From assembly GCF_003144115.1 (NCBI RefSeq), contig NW_020312000.1:312117-376116 (forward strand): 64,000 bases of DNA, given 5' to 3'. This DNA is from Tilletiopsis washingtonensis. Taxonomy: Eukaryota; Basidiomycota; Exobasidiomycetes; Entylomatales. Under the pieces are notes generated by a model. It did not search any database. It saw only the letters and a list, made by a program, of their open reading frames with translations, and was not told the DNA's origin. The position numbers were made by a program, and so were the translations under genes. Shown here one piece after another: positions 21,729-32,628 of this stretch. Position 1 is the first letter of the stretch. Every line of letters begins with the position of its first letter.

Positions 21729-23569
21729 CTACAGGAACCAGGCGCTGATGCTGGCGACACCCTGCGACACGATCTGCTGCGCGACATCGAGGTTGCCGCC
21801 GGCCATCCAGGCGAGGGCGCCGGCACCAATGGCACCGGCCGATGCCAGCGCGCCGGCCGTCGTGGCCACGGGCCGCCGGCGGACGACGCCAGCACCGCGC
21901 CGCACCGAGCGCACGACGGCGTTGCTTGCCGGTGCCTCCTCTGCGTCGTCGTCGGCGAGCGGGTCCAGGTCGGCAGTGGGCCGCTGGTTGGTCGCGCGGC
22001 GCTTGCGGCCGCTGCTCGACTCCACACTGGCAGCTGCCTGCGCCTGCACACCGGCGGCGAGCGCCTGGGAGGCCTTGATCTCGGCCTCGATTTGCTCGGG
22101 CGTGAGCGCGCTGCCGCCAACGGCGAGCTGCTCGACCTTGACGCTGCCATCGGCGTCGGTGGTGGTGCGCGTGCGCGTCACAGTCGGGCTGGCCTCGCCC
22201 GCCGTCGTGGTGACCGTCTGCGTCTCCTCCACCTTGCGCGCGCGCTTGGCGCTGCTCGGCGCGCTCGACGACGCGCCCGTGGGCGTCGAGACCGAGTCGT
22301 GCTTGCTCGGTGTGAGCAGCAGCGTGCCGTTCTCGTTTTGGGCGGCGCGCGCCTCCACCAGCGGCTTCACGAAGCGCAGCAGGCCGTACTCGGCAGCCAC
22401 GTGGATGGCGTCAGCGCACGGGATCCACGTGCCCTGCAGGCGCACGCCGGTGCTGCCGGTGCCGTGCGACTCCGTCTCGAGCTCCTCTGGCGTCTGCTTC
22501 TTCGGGCGGCCGGGCTTGCGCTTAGCGGGCGAGTTGCTGGCACGCGCCGAACCACCATTGGCGCGCTCGACGTCGTAGCGAGACTCCAGGTAAGCCATCT
22601 CAGCCTTCTCCTCGGCGCTGCTCGCGTACGGGAACGCGATGCGGAACATGGACGAGGCTGCGAGCGCGTTGGTGTCGAAGCTAACGAGTGGGAGTGCGAG
22701 TCAGCTTTGTGATCTTCCGAAGTGCGCTCGAAGCTGAGGTGCGAGTGCCGGGACCATTTTCCTCGTTGCTAGCACAGAGCGGTAGAGGCGGCGCTGGCGG
22801 TCCACGCAACAGCGGATGCCTCCTTCGAGCGCCAGTGCGGCACAGAAAGCGGCAGTCAAGGCGGTGCCTTCTCGCGCCCTCGACTGCAGCTGGCCCGCAG
22901 CACTGCACCTGTCCATCGCATGCGTCTCAAAATTCTCTCCCTGCTTCCTATCTGCTCAACCTGCCGCGAGCTCCTCCACTTGCGCGCGCGCGCATTGCAC
23001 CGATGCATCCGCGTGCGCGATCCGTGCCTGTCCATTCACGCTCCCGCTTCCTGCACTCTGGCGCTGCCTCTCTTCGCGACACGCACCGCTTGAGGAGGAA
23101 TGCGTGGTCTGTGCCGTTGACAGTGGGCAGCTTCACGCGGCCAATGATGATGTTCCTGGCAGAGCGGCGATGAGCGATGCGCCGCAGCGGGCTGACGCGT
23201 GGATGGGCCCACTCACTTTGCATCCCTGCGGATGACCTGCAGCTTGACGGGCACGCCCTCGGCGGGCAGCACGGGGTTCTGCTTCTCGGGCAGCTGCGGG
23301 CGCGCCGGGTCGGCGGCGGCAGCGACGGCAGCCTCGGCAGCCTTGAGCTCCGAGGCGGCGCTGGCAGCGGCAGCCTTGCTGGCACGCGCGCGCGCCGGCG
23401 ACTTTGTGGGCGTGGCGCTGCCGAGGCCGGCGGCCGCGCTGGCGCTGGCGGGCAGCGAGGGCTTGCTGTTGCTGCGCGTCGACTTGGTCGAGGCTGCCGA
23501 GACGTTGGAGGCGACGGACGACGAGCGGGCGCGGCGCGCGGGCGTGGAGCGGCGCGACGTGGAGGGCAT
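21729..23569 (-). CDS. Bqt4-like inner nuclear membrane protein with KilA-N/APSES-type domain
   Basis: Three exons (23569-23217, 23155-23087, 22680-21729) give 457 residues. A Ser/Ala-rich N-terminus precedes a compact domain from about residue 95 to 260: NPVLPAEGVPVKLQVIRRD, NIIIGRVKLPTVNGTDHAFLL, FDTNALAASSMFRIAFPYAS and later TWIPCADAIHVAAEYGL. This order (beta strands, FPYA, W-P-A-A-Y) is that of the APSES/KilA-N-like domain in fission yeast Bqt4. A basic GRP-centred segment, KRKPGRPKK (194-202), resembles an AT-hook and is inserted in the middle of the domain. A C-terminal hydrophobic helix (about 411-433) would anchor the protein. Bqt4 attaches telomeres to the inner nuclear membrane; the same role here is inferred. 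Intron 2 is long (406 nt). Confidence 0.75.
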
Positions 23570-25287
23570 GCTGGGCGAGGGGTACGTGGAGGAGAGGCAG
23601 GCAGCAGCGGCGGCGGCGACGCGTCGGCGCAGGCGAGATGAGGCACGCGCGGCGGCGGGGGCTGGCTGGCAGCGAGGACGGGCAAGAGCGAGCGAGGGAC
23701 ACGCGCAGACGGCGAGCAGGGGGCCGGGACAGGAACGGGAGATGGAGGCGCTGAAGATGGCGGCGCTCGCCGTCGGCGCAGCGACGGCATGCCACTCCAC
23801 GCAGACACTTTCGCGCACGTCGCGCAGCGCCGCCTCGAGCAGCGGGGACGCGTTGCTCTCGCGCTGCGCCACGGCCGAGGCAACACATGCGCAGATGCCG
23901 CCCCCGCCGGCGGCCTGCCCGGTGACGATCTACGCATGCCCGACGCCACGTGGCAGCGCGTCGAGCCCGCTCCCACGCCCAAGGGACGGGCCACGCCATG
24001 TGCGCGGGAGTCGCTCGCGTAGTCTTGTCCTCGCTCGCGGCCCGCTGCTCCAGAACGCAGCTGCCTTCGACGAACGGGCGGCGGCTTTGACAGCCAAGGC
24101 GGCATCGCAGCATGCAGAGATGAGGGCATGCTGCACAGCACAGCGCTAGACGTCGCGAGGACGAGCTGCATCTGAGACAGGAGGCGAGCCGGGCCTTGCT
24201 GCAGCTGCAGGATGCAGTAAGAGTGCTGATGCTGACCACGCCTCGCCGGCAGGGGCTGGCGGCGTGCCTGCATCGCGGCGCCGGCTGCCGCGTAGCCCCG
24301 CCGCCGCCGGCCGTTCCCTCGCTCGCATCACCGTGACGGCGGCGGCGCGCACTCACGCCGCGCGCGCCCGTCACACGCTCCCCTCCCTCCCAACCGTCAC
24401 GCTCCCCGCCCCGCTCCCACGCACCCCGCGCCGCGCCCCCGCGCGCCGCCCGTCCGCGCCTCACCGCCGAGACCACCGCTCACCGCTCGTCCACCACCGA
24501 CTGCGCCGCTCGCTCGCTGCCAGCGCCGCACGCCGCTCCGTGCCGCACTCACACTCGCACCCGCTCGAGCTGCCCGCGCCGCTCGCGCACCACTCGGGGT
24601 GAGCCTGCCGCCGCTGCGCCCTTATCGGCGCCCACACTGACCTCTCGTGCAGGCGTCTCTCAGAGACCCCCGCAGCCGCTCTGCCGCGCCTCTAGCGCAC
24701 ACCCTTCTCCAGTCCTTTGGGCACGCCAGCCAAGCGTGTTCAGCTCCTCCGCCACCCTCTCACCCACTCCGCCGCCTCTCTGAGACGAGTCCTGGCGCCC
24801 TCCACGCGCTGGTCCTCTCCTCAAAGTACCCCTCCTTCTCTCTCTCTCGCTCCTCTCTCCTCGCTCTCCGTCTCCGCCGCGTTCTCGCCTCGCTTCCGTC
24901 TCGCTTCGTCTCGCCGCCTGCTTCCCGCTCCGCCCGCCTGCCCGCCGACCCTGCCGCGCCAGTCCGACGCGTCGCGCACGCATCGCTGCCTCCGCTGCCG
25001 ATTCTCTCTTCTTCTCTGGCCTTAGTCTTGCCTCGATACCTTCTTTGATACCTCGTGAGTCGTCAATCGCACACCAGAAGATGTTCGGGGCATGGCATGG
25101 CCCATGCGTCGGCGCGCGCGACGCGTCAGGGGGGCGGCAAGGCGGCGCACGTTCGCTGAGGCTGTGCGCCGCGCCGGCCCTGCAGCCCGCAACGCGCGCG
25201 CGTAGTCTGCTATCCGCCTGGCAGCAGCCTCCAATGCACGCTCCTGTCGAGCCCAATGCTCACACACACAGCGTGCAGTGTAGCACA
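23570..25287. other. divergent promoter region with pyrimidine-rich leader
   Basis: 1.7 kb between the Bqt4-like start (minus) and MAF1 (plus). It contains CTTATC at 24621-24626 and a strong CT-rich tract at 24831-24875. A GTGAGT at 25055 could begin a 5'-UTR intron of MAF1. No additional gene is supported. Confidence 0.5.
24831..24875 (+). promoter_or_regulatory. CT-rich tract in the MAF1 upstream region
   Basis: A 45-bp stretch that is almost all C and T on the plus strand, 412 bp before the MAF1 ATG. CT-rich blocks near transcription starts are common in fungal promoters. The role here is inferred from position only. Confidence 0.4.
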
Positions 25288-26757
25288 ATGAAGTTCCTCG
25301 ACTACCCCGAGCTCGAGCTCATCTCGCGCGACCTCTGCTTCGAGTCGGCCGAGTGCCGCGTCAACACGCGCCTCGAGGCCTACTCGTGCAAGGCCATCAA
25401 CCGCGACAAGAAGCTCTTCAAGACGCTCGAGAGCGCCTACGTGCGCTCGGCGTCGACGTCGCCGCCGTCGTACCTCGAGGAGCACCTGGCGTCACCGTTC
25501 GGCAAGCTCGACCAGCCGGCGGCGCGCAAGACCCTCTGGCTGCTCATCTCGACGCTCAACGGCGCCTTCCCGGACCATGAGTTCGCGGAGGTCAACCCGG
25601 CCGACTTCCGCCGCGAGCGCAGTGCTGCCAGCGTGCTCAACAGTCTGAGCACGACGCTGTACTCGCTGCGCAGCGGCGGAGGTGCGCCGCGCTCCTTCTC
25701 CTCGTTCCCGAGCTCGTACGACGAGCGCGCTGCCACCGCTGCTGTCGCGGCCGGAGGTGCCGTCTCGCACCCGAAGCTGGGTCCGATTCTCGACGACATC
25801 ATGTGCATCTCCGAGTGCGAAGTGTACACCTACCACCCGGACGTCGACTCGGACCCGCACGCGTCAGCCGACCCGGAGGAGGGCTACGGTGCCGATGACT
25901 CGTGGACGGAAGACGACGTCGCGGAGGCTGGTACCGATAGTGATGCCGTAATGAGCACTTCCGACACGCCGCGCGCACACGACGACGACACACCGATGTT
26001 CGACGAGGACATGTACGAAGGCGGCCTCGACTACTCGCGCGGCGGCGGCGCCAGCTCCAGCAGTGGCCCGTCAGAGGACGGCCCACGCACGCCACGCACG
26101 CCACGCGGCTCGTACTTCTCGAGCAGCTGGGGCGCCAGCAGCGCCGAAGACGAGGCGGAGGACGACGACGATGATGACACGGGTGGCTTGCTCTGGGCCA
26201 CGTACGTCTTCTTCTACAACCGCAAGCTCAAGCGCATTCTCTTTGTCGACGTCTGGTCGCGCCGTCAGACGGCGCCGCGCGCGCGCCCGATCACGCAGCA
26301 CCAGCCAATGAGCTCGTACCTGCCTCCGGCGCTGCAGCAGCCGTCGCAAAGCGGCACGCTGGGCGCCGTCAAGGTGGCGCACATCGACCTCACTGGCGGC
26401 GACTCATCGCCAAGCACGCCGCTGCAGAGCCCGGCCAAGCGCGCCATGAGCCGCACCAACAGCCGCAAGCGCCGCGCACCCTCCGGTTCGCCGGCGCCCA
26501 GCTCGCTCTCGCCCTTCCCGCACGCCAGTCCGCAAGCTCAGAGCGCCGCCGACGCCGAAGAGCGCCGCCTGGCCCTCGCCAGTGCCTCGGCTGCGCCGCG
26601 CTTGGCCAGCTCTCTGGCGCGCGGCGCCATGCGCAGCCTCGATGCAGCCGTCCTGAGCGCCAGTGCGCCCGCCAGCGGCACTGCCAGCCCCGTGTCTCTC
26701 GCCGGCACACCCGACAAGGCAGACCGCGCCGCTGCTCCGAAGCGCGTCCGCGTCTGA
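25288..26757 (+). CDS. MAF1: RNA polymerase III repressor Maf1
   Basis: One exon of 489 residues. The N-terminal box MKFLDYPELELISRDLCFES and the LEAYSCK segment, followed by SPFGKLDQPAARKTLWLLI, are diagnostic of Maf1. After a long acidic and Ser-rich insert (about residues 190-295) the second conserved block GLLWATYVFFYNRKLKRILF appears near residue 300. Maf1 binds Pol III and represses tRNA and 5S synthesis under stress; it is held off by phosphorylation. The tail (residues 370-489) is Ser/Pro-rich with Arg-Ser sites, typical of kinase targets. The frame is open upstream to 25045, but the ATG at 25288 starts exactly at the conserved MKFLDYPELE. Budding yeast MAF1 has an intron just after the start; here that position is uninterrupted. 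Confidence 0.93.
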   Translation: MKFLDYPELELISRDLCFESAECRVNTRLEAYSCKAINRDKKLFKTLESAYVRSASTSPPSYLEEHLASPFGKLDQPAARKTLWLLISTLNGAFPDHEFAEVNPADFRRERSAASVLNSLSTTLYSLRSGGGAPRSFSSFPSSYDERAATAAVAAGGAVSHPKLGPILDDIMCISECEVYTYHPDVDSDPHASADPEEGYGADDSWTEDDVAEAGTDSDAVMSTSDTPRAHDDDTPMFDEDMYEGGLDYSRGGGASSSSGPSEDGPRTPRTPRGSYFSSSWGASSAEDEAEDDDDDDTGGLLWATYVFFYNRKLKRILFVDVWSRRQTAPRARPITQHQPMSSYLPPALQQPSQSGTLGAVKVAHIDLTGGDSSPSTPLQSPAKRAMSRTNSRKRRAPSGSPAPSSLSPFPHASPQAQSAADAEERRLALASASAAPRLASSLARGAMRSLDAAVLSASAPASGTASPVSLAGTPDKADRAAAPKRVRV

Positions 26758-27133
26758 GCCTTCTCTACTCGAGGCATATATCTCTACTTCCCGGCATACC
26801 CGCTTTGCTCCTCGGCCGCCGTCTCCTCTAGTCTGGCGCGGACGCTCCGCACCCCTCGTCGGGCGGCCGACACGCACACGCGCGCTCGCCTCAGGTTGTA
26901 TCATGGTCACGGCATCTTCTCTCTGCTCCATGCGCAGCAGCCTGTCGCAGGCGACACCTTCATCTCGGGGCCCTCACGTCGAGTTCGCAGCTCGTGCTCT
27001 GCCGCTCCGTCCGCCTCCTGCCTCTCCCTGCTGGCCAGTGCACGCTTCCGATGCTATTCCACTGTGTATTGCCGCCCTCCTCATGTACCATTCTGCTGCA
27101 TCCGTGCTCCATGCTTCCTGACTCCTCGCTCCG
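26758..27133. other. intergenic, MAF1 3' region
   Basis: 376 bp, less GC-rich and more T-rich than its surroundings, as expected for a 3' UTR and terminator followed by the next promoter. No gene is seen. Confidence 0.45.
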
Positions 27134-29228
27134 ATGCCCGCTCGTCTCTCGTGTACATACATTGCCTACCTCGCTGCGCTCGCTAACGCATGTTGTGCAC
27201 CTCTCCCGCGTGATGACGGGCCGAGCGAGGCGGCGGCGCCACTTGCGCGCACGTTTCCTCGCGCGCTAAACGAGCCGTCTGCCGAGCGGGCGCCTCTGTG
27301 CTGCGCTCCACATCGGCGTGCCATCGGGCCGCTCTGCACCTCAAAGGACGATGAGCCACGGGCCGCTCGCATCGTCATGCCCTCATCACTGCAGAGCCCG
27401 CTCGGTCTCCCGCTCGACGCCATGAACGGCCTCGCGCTGTACAATTCGAGCTTCGGCGGCATCTTCAAGTGCGGCGCAGAGCGGCTCGTCGTGACAGGAG
27501 GCGCTGACGCAGTGGCTTCTCTGCAGCAACTCGATTGCCGGCAATGCGCTGCAGTACAACTACTGCAAGGCGCACGGTGTAGAAGCCTCGAGCTATCGGC
27601 TGCCTCAACAGGCGCAGGAGCAAGGCGCAAAGCTGGTGGGGTGCGTGAAGGCCGGTTCTGTGAGGCTTCAGCTGGTCTGACGGAGCCTTCAAACAGCCTC
27701 ATCTACGTCCAGCGGCATCAGAAGCGGACGCCAGACAACCTCGTTCCTGGTCGCGAGCGCGACTTAAATCCGGCGGCTGGCTGGGAGTGCAGCGACATTG
27801 ACTATCTCAGCTTCGCCTCGCAGCCACAGCGCAATGCCTCGCGAGCCGCAGCTCACATCAACGCCGAGACTGTCATCGAGTCCTGGCACCCCTTCGCGCG
27901 CAGCATCTGGCCGGGCTCGTGTGATCAAGGAACGCTGACGCGGGGAGGACATGACGATGCTGTCGACCACGGCCGGTGAGCAGCTCAGCCGACGAGGTCG
28001 AGCCGCTGCAGCTCATGACATCGCGTAGTGCACTATGGTCCGTCTACGGTCCAAAAGGGCCCGCAGCCTTACTCTCGGAGCCAACCGAAGATGAGATCTA
28101 CATTCGCACGTCACCCGCGCCCCGCACATACCAGGTGCGTCCTATGCGCTGCCCTTCCAGCCTTGCTGACATCCCGTTGATCAGGTGTCGGGCGGGCTAC
28201 TGACCGGCATGGGCAGGAACGAGAGCCATGGAAGCTTTGCGGTGCACTCTCAGCCAAGCACGATTGTATGTTCTGATGGCTGGCTATCTGTCCATCGCTG
28301 ACACTCTTCGTCGAAAGGACAACATTGTGCCGAGCTACTCCTGCTCGTACGCCAGTCAGCTTCGCACACAAGTGGGTCAGAGCTGTGGAATCTGAACGAG
28401 TGGCCCGCTTAGAGTACCATCTACGCAGATCGAGCAAGAGCAAGCATGGCGCGACCACCTGGACAGCATTCAGCCGCAGTTCAACACCATCAATCAGGCA
28501 CTCGGCACAGGCAACATCTCGTCGTGGAATACCTGGATCGACCATGCCTTCGACTTCCTAGTGCGCGCTCCAGCTAGCCGAACAGTTTCGAAAAGCCGCT
28601 GATATTCGATTCCAGGCGTCTCGGCAGTGTCATGGCCACGAACTGCCGGCAGGCATCACGCAAGAGACGGCCGACGCCATGTATGAGGCAGGCACGTTCG
28701 AGTACAAGTGAGCACGTCTCGTTCGCGCATCGCTCTGCAGACACTGATGGCCGGCAGCTACATCTGGAATGTGTCACCTCGCGCCGACGATTATGTCAAG
28801 TACAGCTTCGGAGCCTTCGCGCTCGAGCTGGCACGAGCGCTTCAGAAGATCGAAGCGGGTAGCGCCAAGCGCGCGCAGCTCTTCATCGGCCATGATGGTG
28901 AGTAGCTGCGGCGTGCACTGTGCCGCTGACCGCTGAGCATCTGCTGCCAGGCACGATGGTTCGGCTGCTCAAGACGCTGGCGCAGAGCGGCACGATCCGC
29001 TGGCCGGCGCTGGGCTCCGAGGTCGTTGTGGAGGTCTGGCGGACCATGGATGCCCAGCACTTTGTCCGCATGCTGGCCTACGGGCAGGAGATGGTCACGC
29101 TGGCCTCTGGACTGCTGCGCGAGGATCAGACGAGCCCGAGCGTGCTGGACTGGACGCCGCTCGTGCGCGTTGTCGAGTACCTGTACGGCCGCGTGCCAGA
29201 CGACCTCGTCGAGCGCTGCATCTCATGA
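27134..29228 (+). CDS. secreted histidine acid phosphatase family protein
   Basis: Ten exons (27134-27468, 27527-27640, 27697-27975, 28029-28134, 28185-28265, 28318-28371, 28429-28560, 28616-28707, 28758-28897, 28951-29228) give 536 residues. The catalytic histidine motif is YVQRHQKRTPDN, with Gln where classical enzymes have Gly in RHGxRxP. This form occurs in a basidiomycete branch of phosphoglycerate-mutase-like phosphatases. Further family points are GSCDQGTLTRGG, HGRALWSVYG, the FEYNYIWN segment and the proton donor in LFIGHDGTMVRLLKTL (HD). The N-terminus MPARLSCTYIAYLAALANACC looks like a signal peptide, which is why I take 27134. An in-frame ATG at 27377 is the alternative (455 residues, no signal). 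Substrate is unknown. The acceptor at 28428 was chosen over a nearer AG because only it keeps the frame. Confidence 0.82.
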
Positions 29229-29338
29229 GGGGTTAGTGAATGGATTGAGAGGCTCGCCCACCAGTGCGCGAGACATTAGGGGAGTCGGGGATGGAGAAGG
29301 AGAGAAGAAGGGAGGCGGCTCAAAGCTCCCGAGGGAGC

Positions 29339-30509
29339 TCAGCTGACAAAGACGGGCGCCGGGATATCGTCGTCCGTCGCGCCCTCGACGAGCGCCTCGG
29401 GCTTGAGGCTGAGGCGGTTCGACTTGGACTTGCTCGACCAGACGGAGCTCGCCGATGAGCGGCGGCGCAGCGAAGAGCCGATGGCCGAGAGAGAGGGCAG
29501 CGATGGCCGGCGCTGCACGACTCGGTGCTCGACCGGCGGCTTGTACGACGGCTCGGCCATGGTGTAGCGCGCCTTGTTGGTCTTGGTTGCGTTGAACGCA
29601 GGCAGCTCACAAACCTCGTCGTCGCTGTTGCGAACGAGACGGTGAGCTTGGCCACCTACTCCGCTGGCCCTGGTACTCACTCCGAGAAACTGACTCGCCG
29701 CACAGGCTCCGCCGGCTGGAGCAGGTAGTGGTACTCCGATGCTCGGATGCTGTTCCAGTGCCTGTGCTCACTTGCCGATCAGCACCGCAGCCCCGTCCAC
29801 GGTCTCAGGCAGATGCTCACGTGTTGCGCTTGAGGATGCCCTTGCGCGGCGAGCCGCGCGAGTCGCGCGATTCGCCTGAGTCGCGCTGCTCGCTGCGCCG
29901 AGGACTTGTCTCCCACTCGTCCACCTCCTCGACACACTCGGGCGCATACGTCGGCTCGATGCCGCGGCGCGTCTTGGCCAGCGCCAGATCGCGGATCGTG
30001 CGATTGTTCAGGCGCTCGAAGGACAGGTCAAAGGAGCGGTGGTGCGCGCTGCGCATGCCAGGGTCAGCAGGGGTCAAAGCGAGCGTCTGCCGTGGCTGCT
30101 CACGGGCTGGGCAGTGCCAGACCCGGCGAAGGCGGCACGGCCTGGTGCGCGTAAGAGCCGTGGTGCGCGTGCGGCTGATGGTGGCCGTACGCCTGGTGGT
30201 GTCCATGCGAGTGCTTGTGGCCGTACGACTGCGGTAATCCGTAGCGCTGCTGGTGGCCGTGCGACTGATGGTGATCGAATTGGTGGCGAGCGAGTCTGTA
30301 CGGCTGGTCAGTCGGCAGCCGAAGCGTACTGGCCGAAGTTCTACTCACGGACTGGCCGGATAGATCAGGCGAGGGCTCGGGACAATGATGCGCGGCGACG
30401 GCGGGGCGGTCCAGTGCGGCGACAGCGGCGCCGGAAAGTGGTGCGCGGCCGTCTGCGCCGGCTGGATCTTGAAGCTCATCAGCGTCTGCTGCAGGTGAGA
30501 CGGCTTCAT
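29339..30509 (-). CDS. unknown His-rich protein with an RVSF (PP1-docking-like) motif
   Basis: Five exons (30509-30349, 30295-30104, 30048-29821, 29749-29681, 29624-29339) give 311 residues. I do not recognise a family. The N-terminal 55 residues are Pro-rich. Residues 56-118 are very rich in His, Gln, Tyr and Gly (HQSHGHQQRYG, GHKHSHGHHQAYGHHQPHAHH). A more ordered centre follows with FDLSFERLNNRTIRDLAL, then PRKGILKRN and EPVRRVSFSDDE. The RVSF followed by acidic residues fits the RVxF docking motif for protein phosphatase 1. The C-terminus is Ser-rich and basic. The coherent sequence across four introns of 53-71 nt, in one phase path, supports a real gene. A phosphatase-regulatory role is only inference. 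Confidence 0.7.
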
Positions 30510-31629
30510 GATGGCGGACGAGCGGCGAGCGAGTGTGTGGGTGAGAAGAAGCAAGAAAGGGACTGCGGCCAGCCGCAGTGGAGAAAGCTAAGAAAAGCAC
30601 GCGTCAGAGAGCGGCACGATGAGCGAAAGCAAAGGGAGGATGGAGCGAAAGGTCGGGGTCCGGAGCCGAGCAGCGTCGTCTTAAGGCAGCCGGTCGCTCT
30701 CTCGGCGCAATCTGCCTGATGGGCGCGGACGAGAGATCTGCTCGGCAGGAGGCGGCATTGCGCCCGTCAGTGACCCCTGAGGAACACGTGGGCGCGGCAG
30801 GCGCATCGAACGAAGCTCCTGGAAGGCAGCGCGTCTGCTGCCCTGCTCCTGGAGCGCAGGCGTTAAGGTACCATGAGCGCCACAGCGGGACCTGGATGTG
30901 CTGTGCTAGGTGCTTGGGCGCAAGAGCGAAGAGGAGCTCGTCCTTCGCAGCACGTCGTCCGTCTCGTGGAGCGCAGGTCGCCCTTGCGAGAGCACTTGCA
31001 ACGTGGCGCACCCCTGTCTCATTGCGCCCACCGACGTGGACAACGCTTCGACTCATCAGGTACGCGAACTCTGTCGCCGAATGCTCGCTCAAGCGCCCAC
31101 TTCCGCCCTATGTGCGCCGACGCGACATGCAAGAGCAGCCTTGGCTCAGGCACAACTCCTGACAGCCGCAAGGGATACCTTCGATGCCCTCGCAGCTCAT
31201 GTGCCGCTCTCACGCCAGGAGCTGCGCTGAAGAGAGTAGTAAGAGTCGGCAGAGGAGCAGACATGGCGAGGAGCAGCGCGCAAGGTGCCTCCATGTCGTA
31301 CCGTTCCTGCAGGAGCTGGCTGCAGCGAAGTTGCGAGCGTTCGATGAGAGTGCGCAGAACCCGAGGTGTGCCTGTTCTCGACCCGAGCGCGGGCGCATGT
31401 ATGGCCCTGAGGCGATGTATTGGACGCATGCCGCGCCGAGGATGCGCTGAGCAGAGCGTGCGGTGCCGCCGAGGTGGTGGAGCGGAAGCAAGCGGCGCCG
31501 CCTGTTGCTCGACCTCCTCGCTCCATGCAGCGCAGCGGCGCGGCGTGGCTCGTGCGGTGGCTGCGCCTCAGCGTCATCCGGCCGCTGCTCCCACGGGCCC
31601 CTCCACTCCTTCTCTCACACCACCACACC
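30510..31629. other. divergent promoter region
   Basis: 1.1 kb between the His-rich protein gene (minus) and the 223-residue protein gene (plus). Open frames here do not splice into anything coherent. Short TTAAG/TTAAGG words at 30677-30683 and 30864-30868 may be promoter elements. Nothing else is seen. Confidence 0.45.
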
Positions 31630-32531
31630 ATGGCCTTCTCGCATCTCCTGCGCCCACTCGGCGCGCACAGCCTGCGCATCGCCAGCAGCAGCGGCAGCGG
31701 TGCAGCGGCAGCACGCAGCGTGCGCCCGGCGCTGCGTCTGGCCCGCGCCGCCGGCCTCAGCCTCGCCGCCGCCGCGCCGCTCTACACCTGCGCCCCGCTG
31801 CTGCGCGCCGACGACGGCGTCAACACGGCCCGCAGCGCCTCCAGCTCGCTCTGGCGCGAGGCCAGCCCGCTGGCGATGCGCCGCCAGCCGGTGCACCTCG
31901 TCTTCATGACGCGCGAGGGCGAGGGCCGCGACAAGTGAGTGGGTGCGACGGAGTAGGGGCAAACGGTGCAGGCAGAGTGGACGCGAGGCAGGCGAAGTAG
32001 GCATCGTGGAAGAGTGACAGCCGCGCCGAGTGGGAGAGATATGAGAGATTCGCAGCACACCGCAGTTAGTAGCGCCGTTCTACTCGCTGACGCTCGCTAC
32101 CCAGGTGGAAGTCGTGGGTGGGCTACTTCCGCGACGCCGGCTACGATTGCCAGCTGCTCAACATTGCTGTGGAGGGCGGCGAGGCCACCGTGGAGCGGCT
32201 GGGCGAGGGTGAGTGGGCCTGTCATGCGCCGCGACGGTCGGACATCTGCTGACCGCTGCCGCTCCCAGAGCTCACGGCGCAGCTGCGTCTGGCCGCGACG
32301 CAGCGGCAGCCGCTGCTGCTCGTGCGCGGCGACGCCGGCAGCGAGGTGGCGCTGGCGCAGGTGGCTGGCAGCGACCCGCGCATCAGCGGCCTCATCGTCG
32401 TCGGCGCAGAGCACTTCGATGGCGAGGGCCGCGCGCCCAAGAAGCTGCGCGTGCTCGTCGTGCCGCACGACGCAGACGAGAAGAGCGTCAAGGACGTCGA
32501 GCGCTGGATGATCAGCCAAGGCTACTCCTAG
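31630..32531 (+). CDS. unknown small protein, probably mitochondrial, alpha/beta-hydrolase-like
   Basis: Three exons (31630-31934, 32105-32208, 32269-32531) give 223 residues. The first 60 residues are rich in Arg, Ala, Ser and Leu without acids, as in a mitochondrial presequence. The rest reads like alternating strands and helices: PVHLVFMTREGEG, WVGYFRDAGYDCQLLNI, QPLLLVRGDAGSEVALAQVA, ISGLIVVGAEHFDG and LRVLVVPHDADEKSVKDVERW. This order recalls an alpha/beta-hydrolase core, but the nucleophile elbow position has RGDAG instead of GxSxG, so hydrolase activity is unlikely. The family is not recognised with certainty. Intron 1 is 170 nt, longer than most here. Confidence 0.72.
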
Positions 32532-32628
32532 CCCGCTCACTGCACGCGATGGAAATGCAAGCACAGGTGCCAAACGGATATATCTTTTGCGACGAAGCGT
32601 CCGAGCAGGGCTGCGAGTCGTGTGCTGC

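Noticed and set aside
22948-24273. 441-codon minus-strand frame upstream of and over the Bqt4-like gene
   Set aside because: Arg/Pro/Ser-rich and in another phase from the supported exons, although a small part coincides with the frame of exon 2 of that gene.
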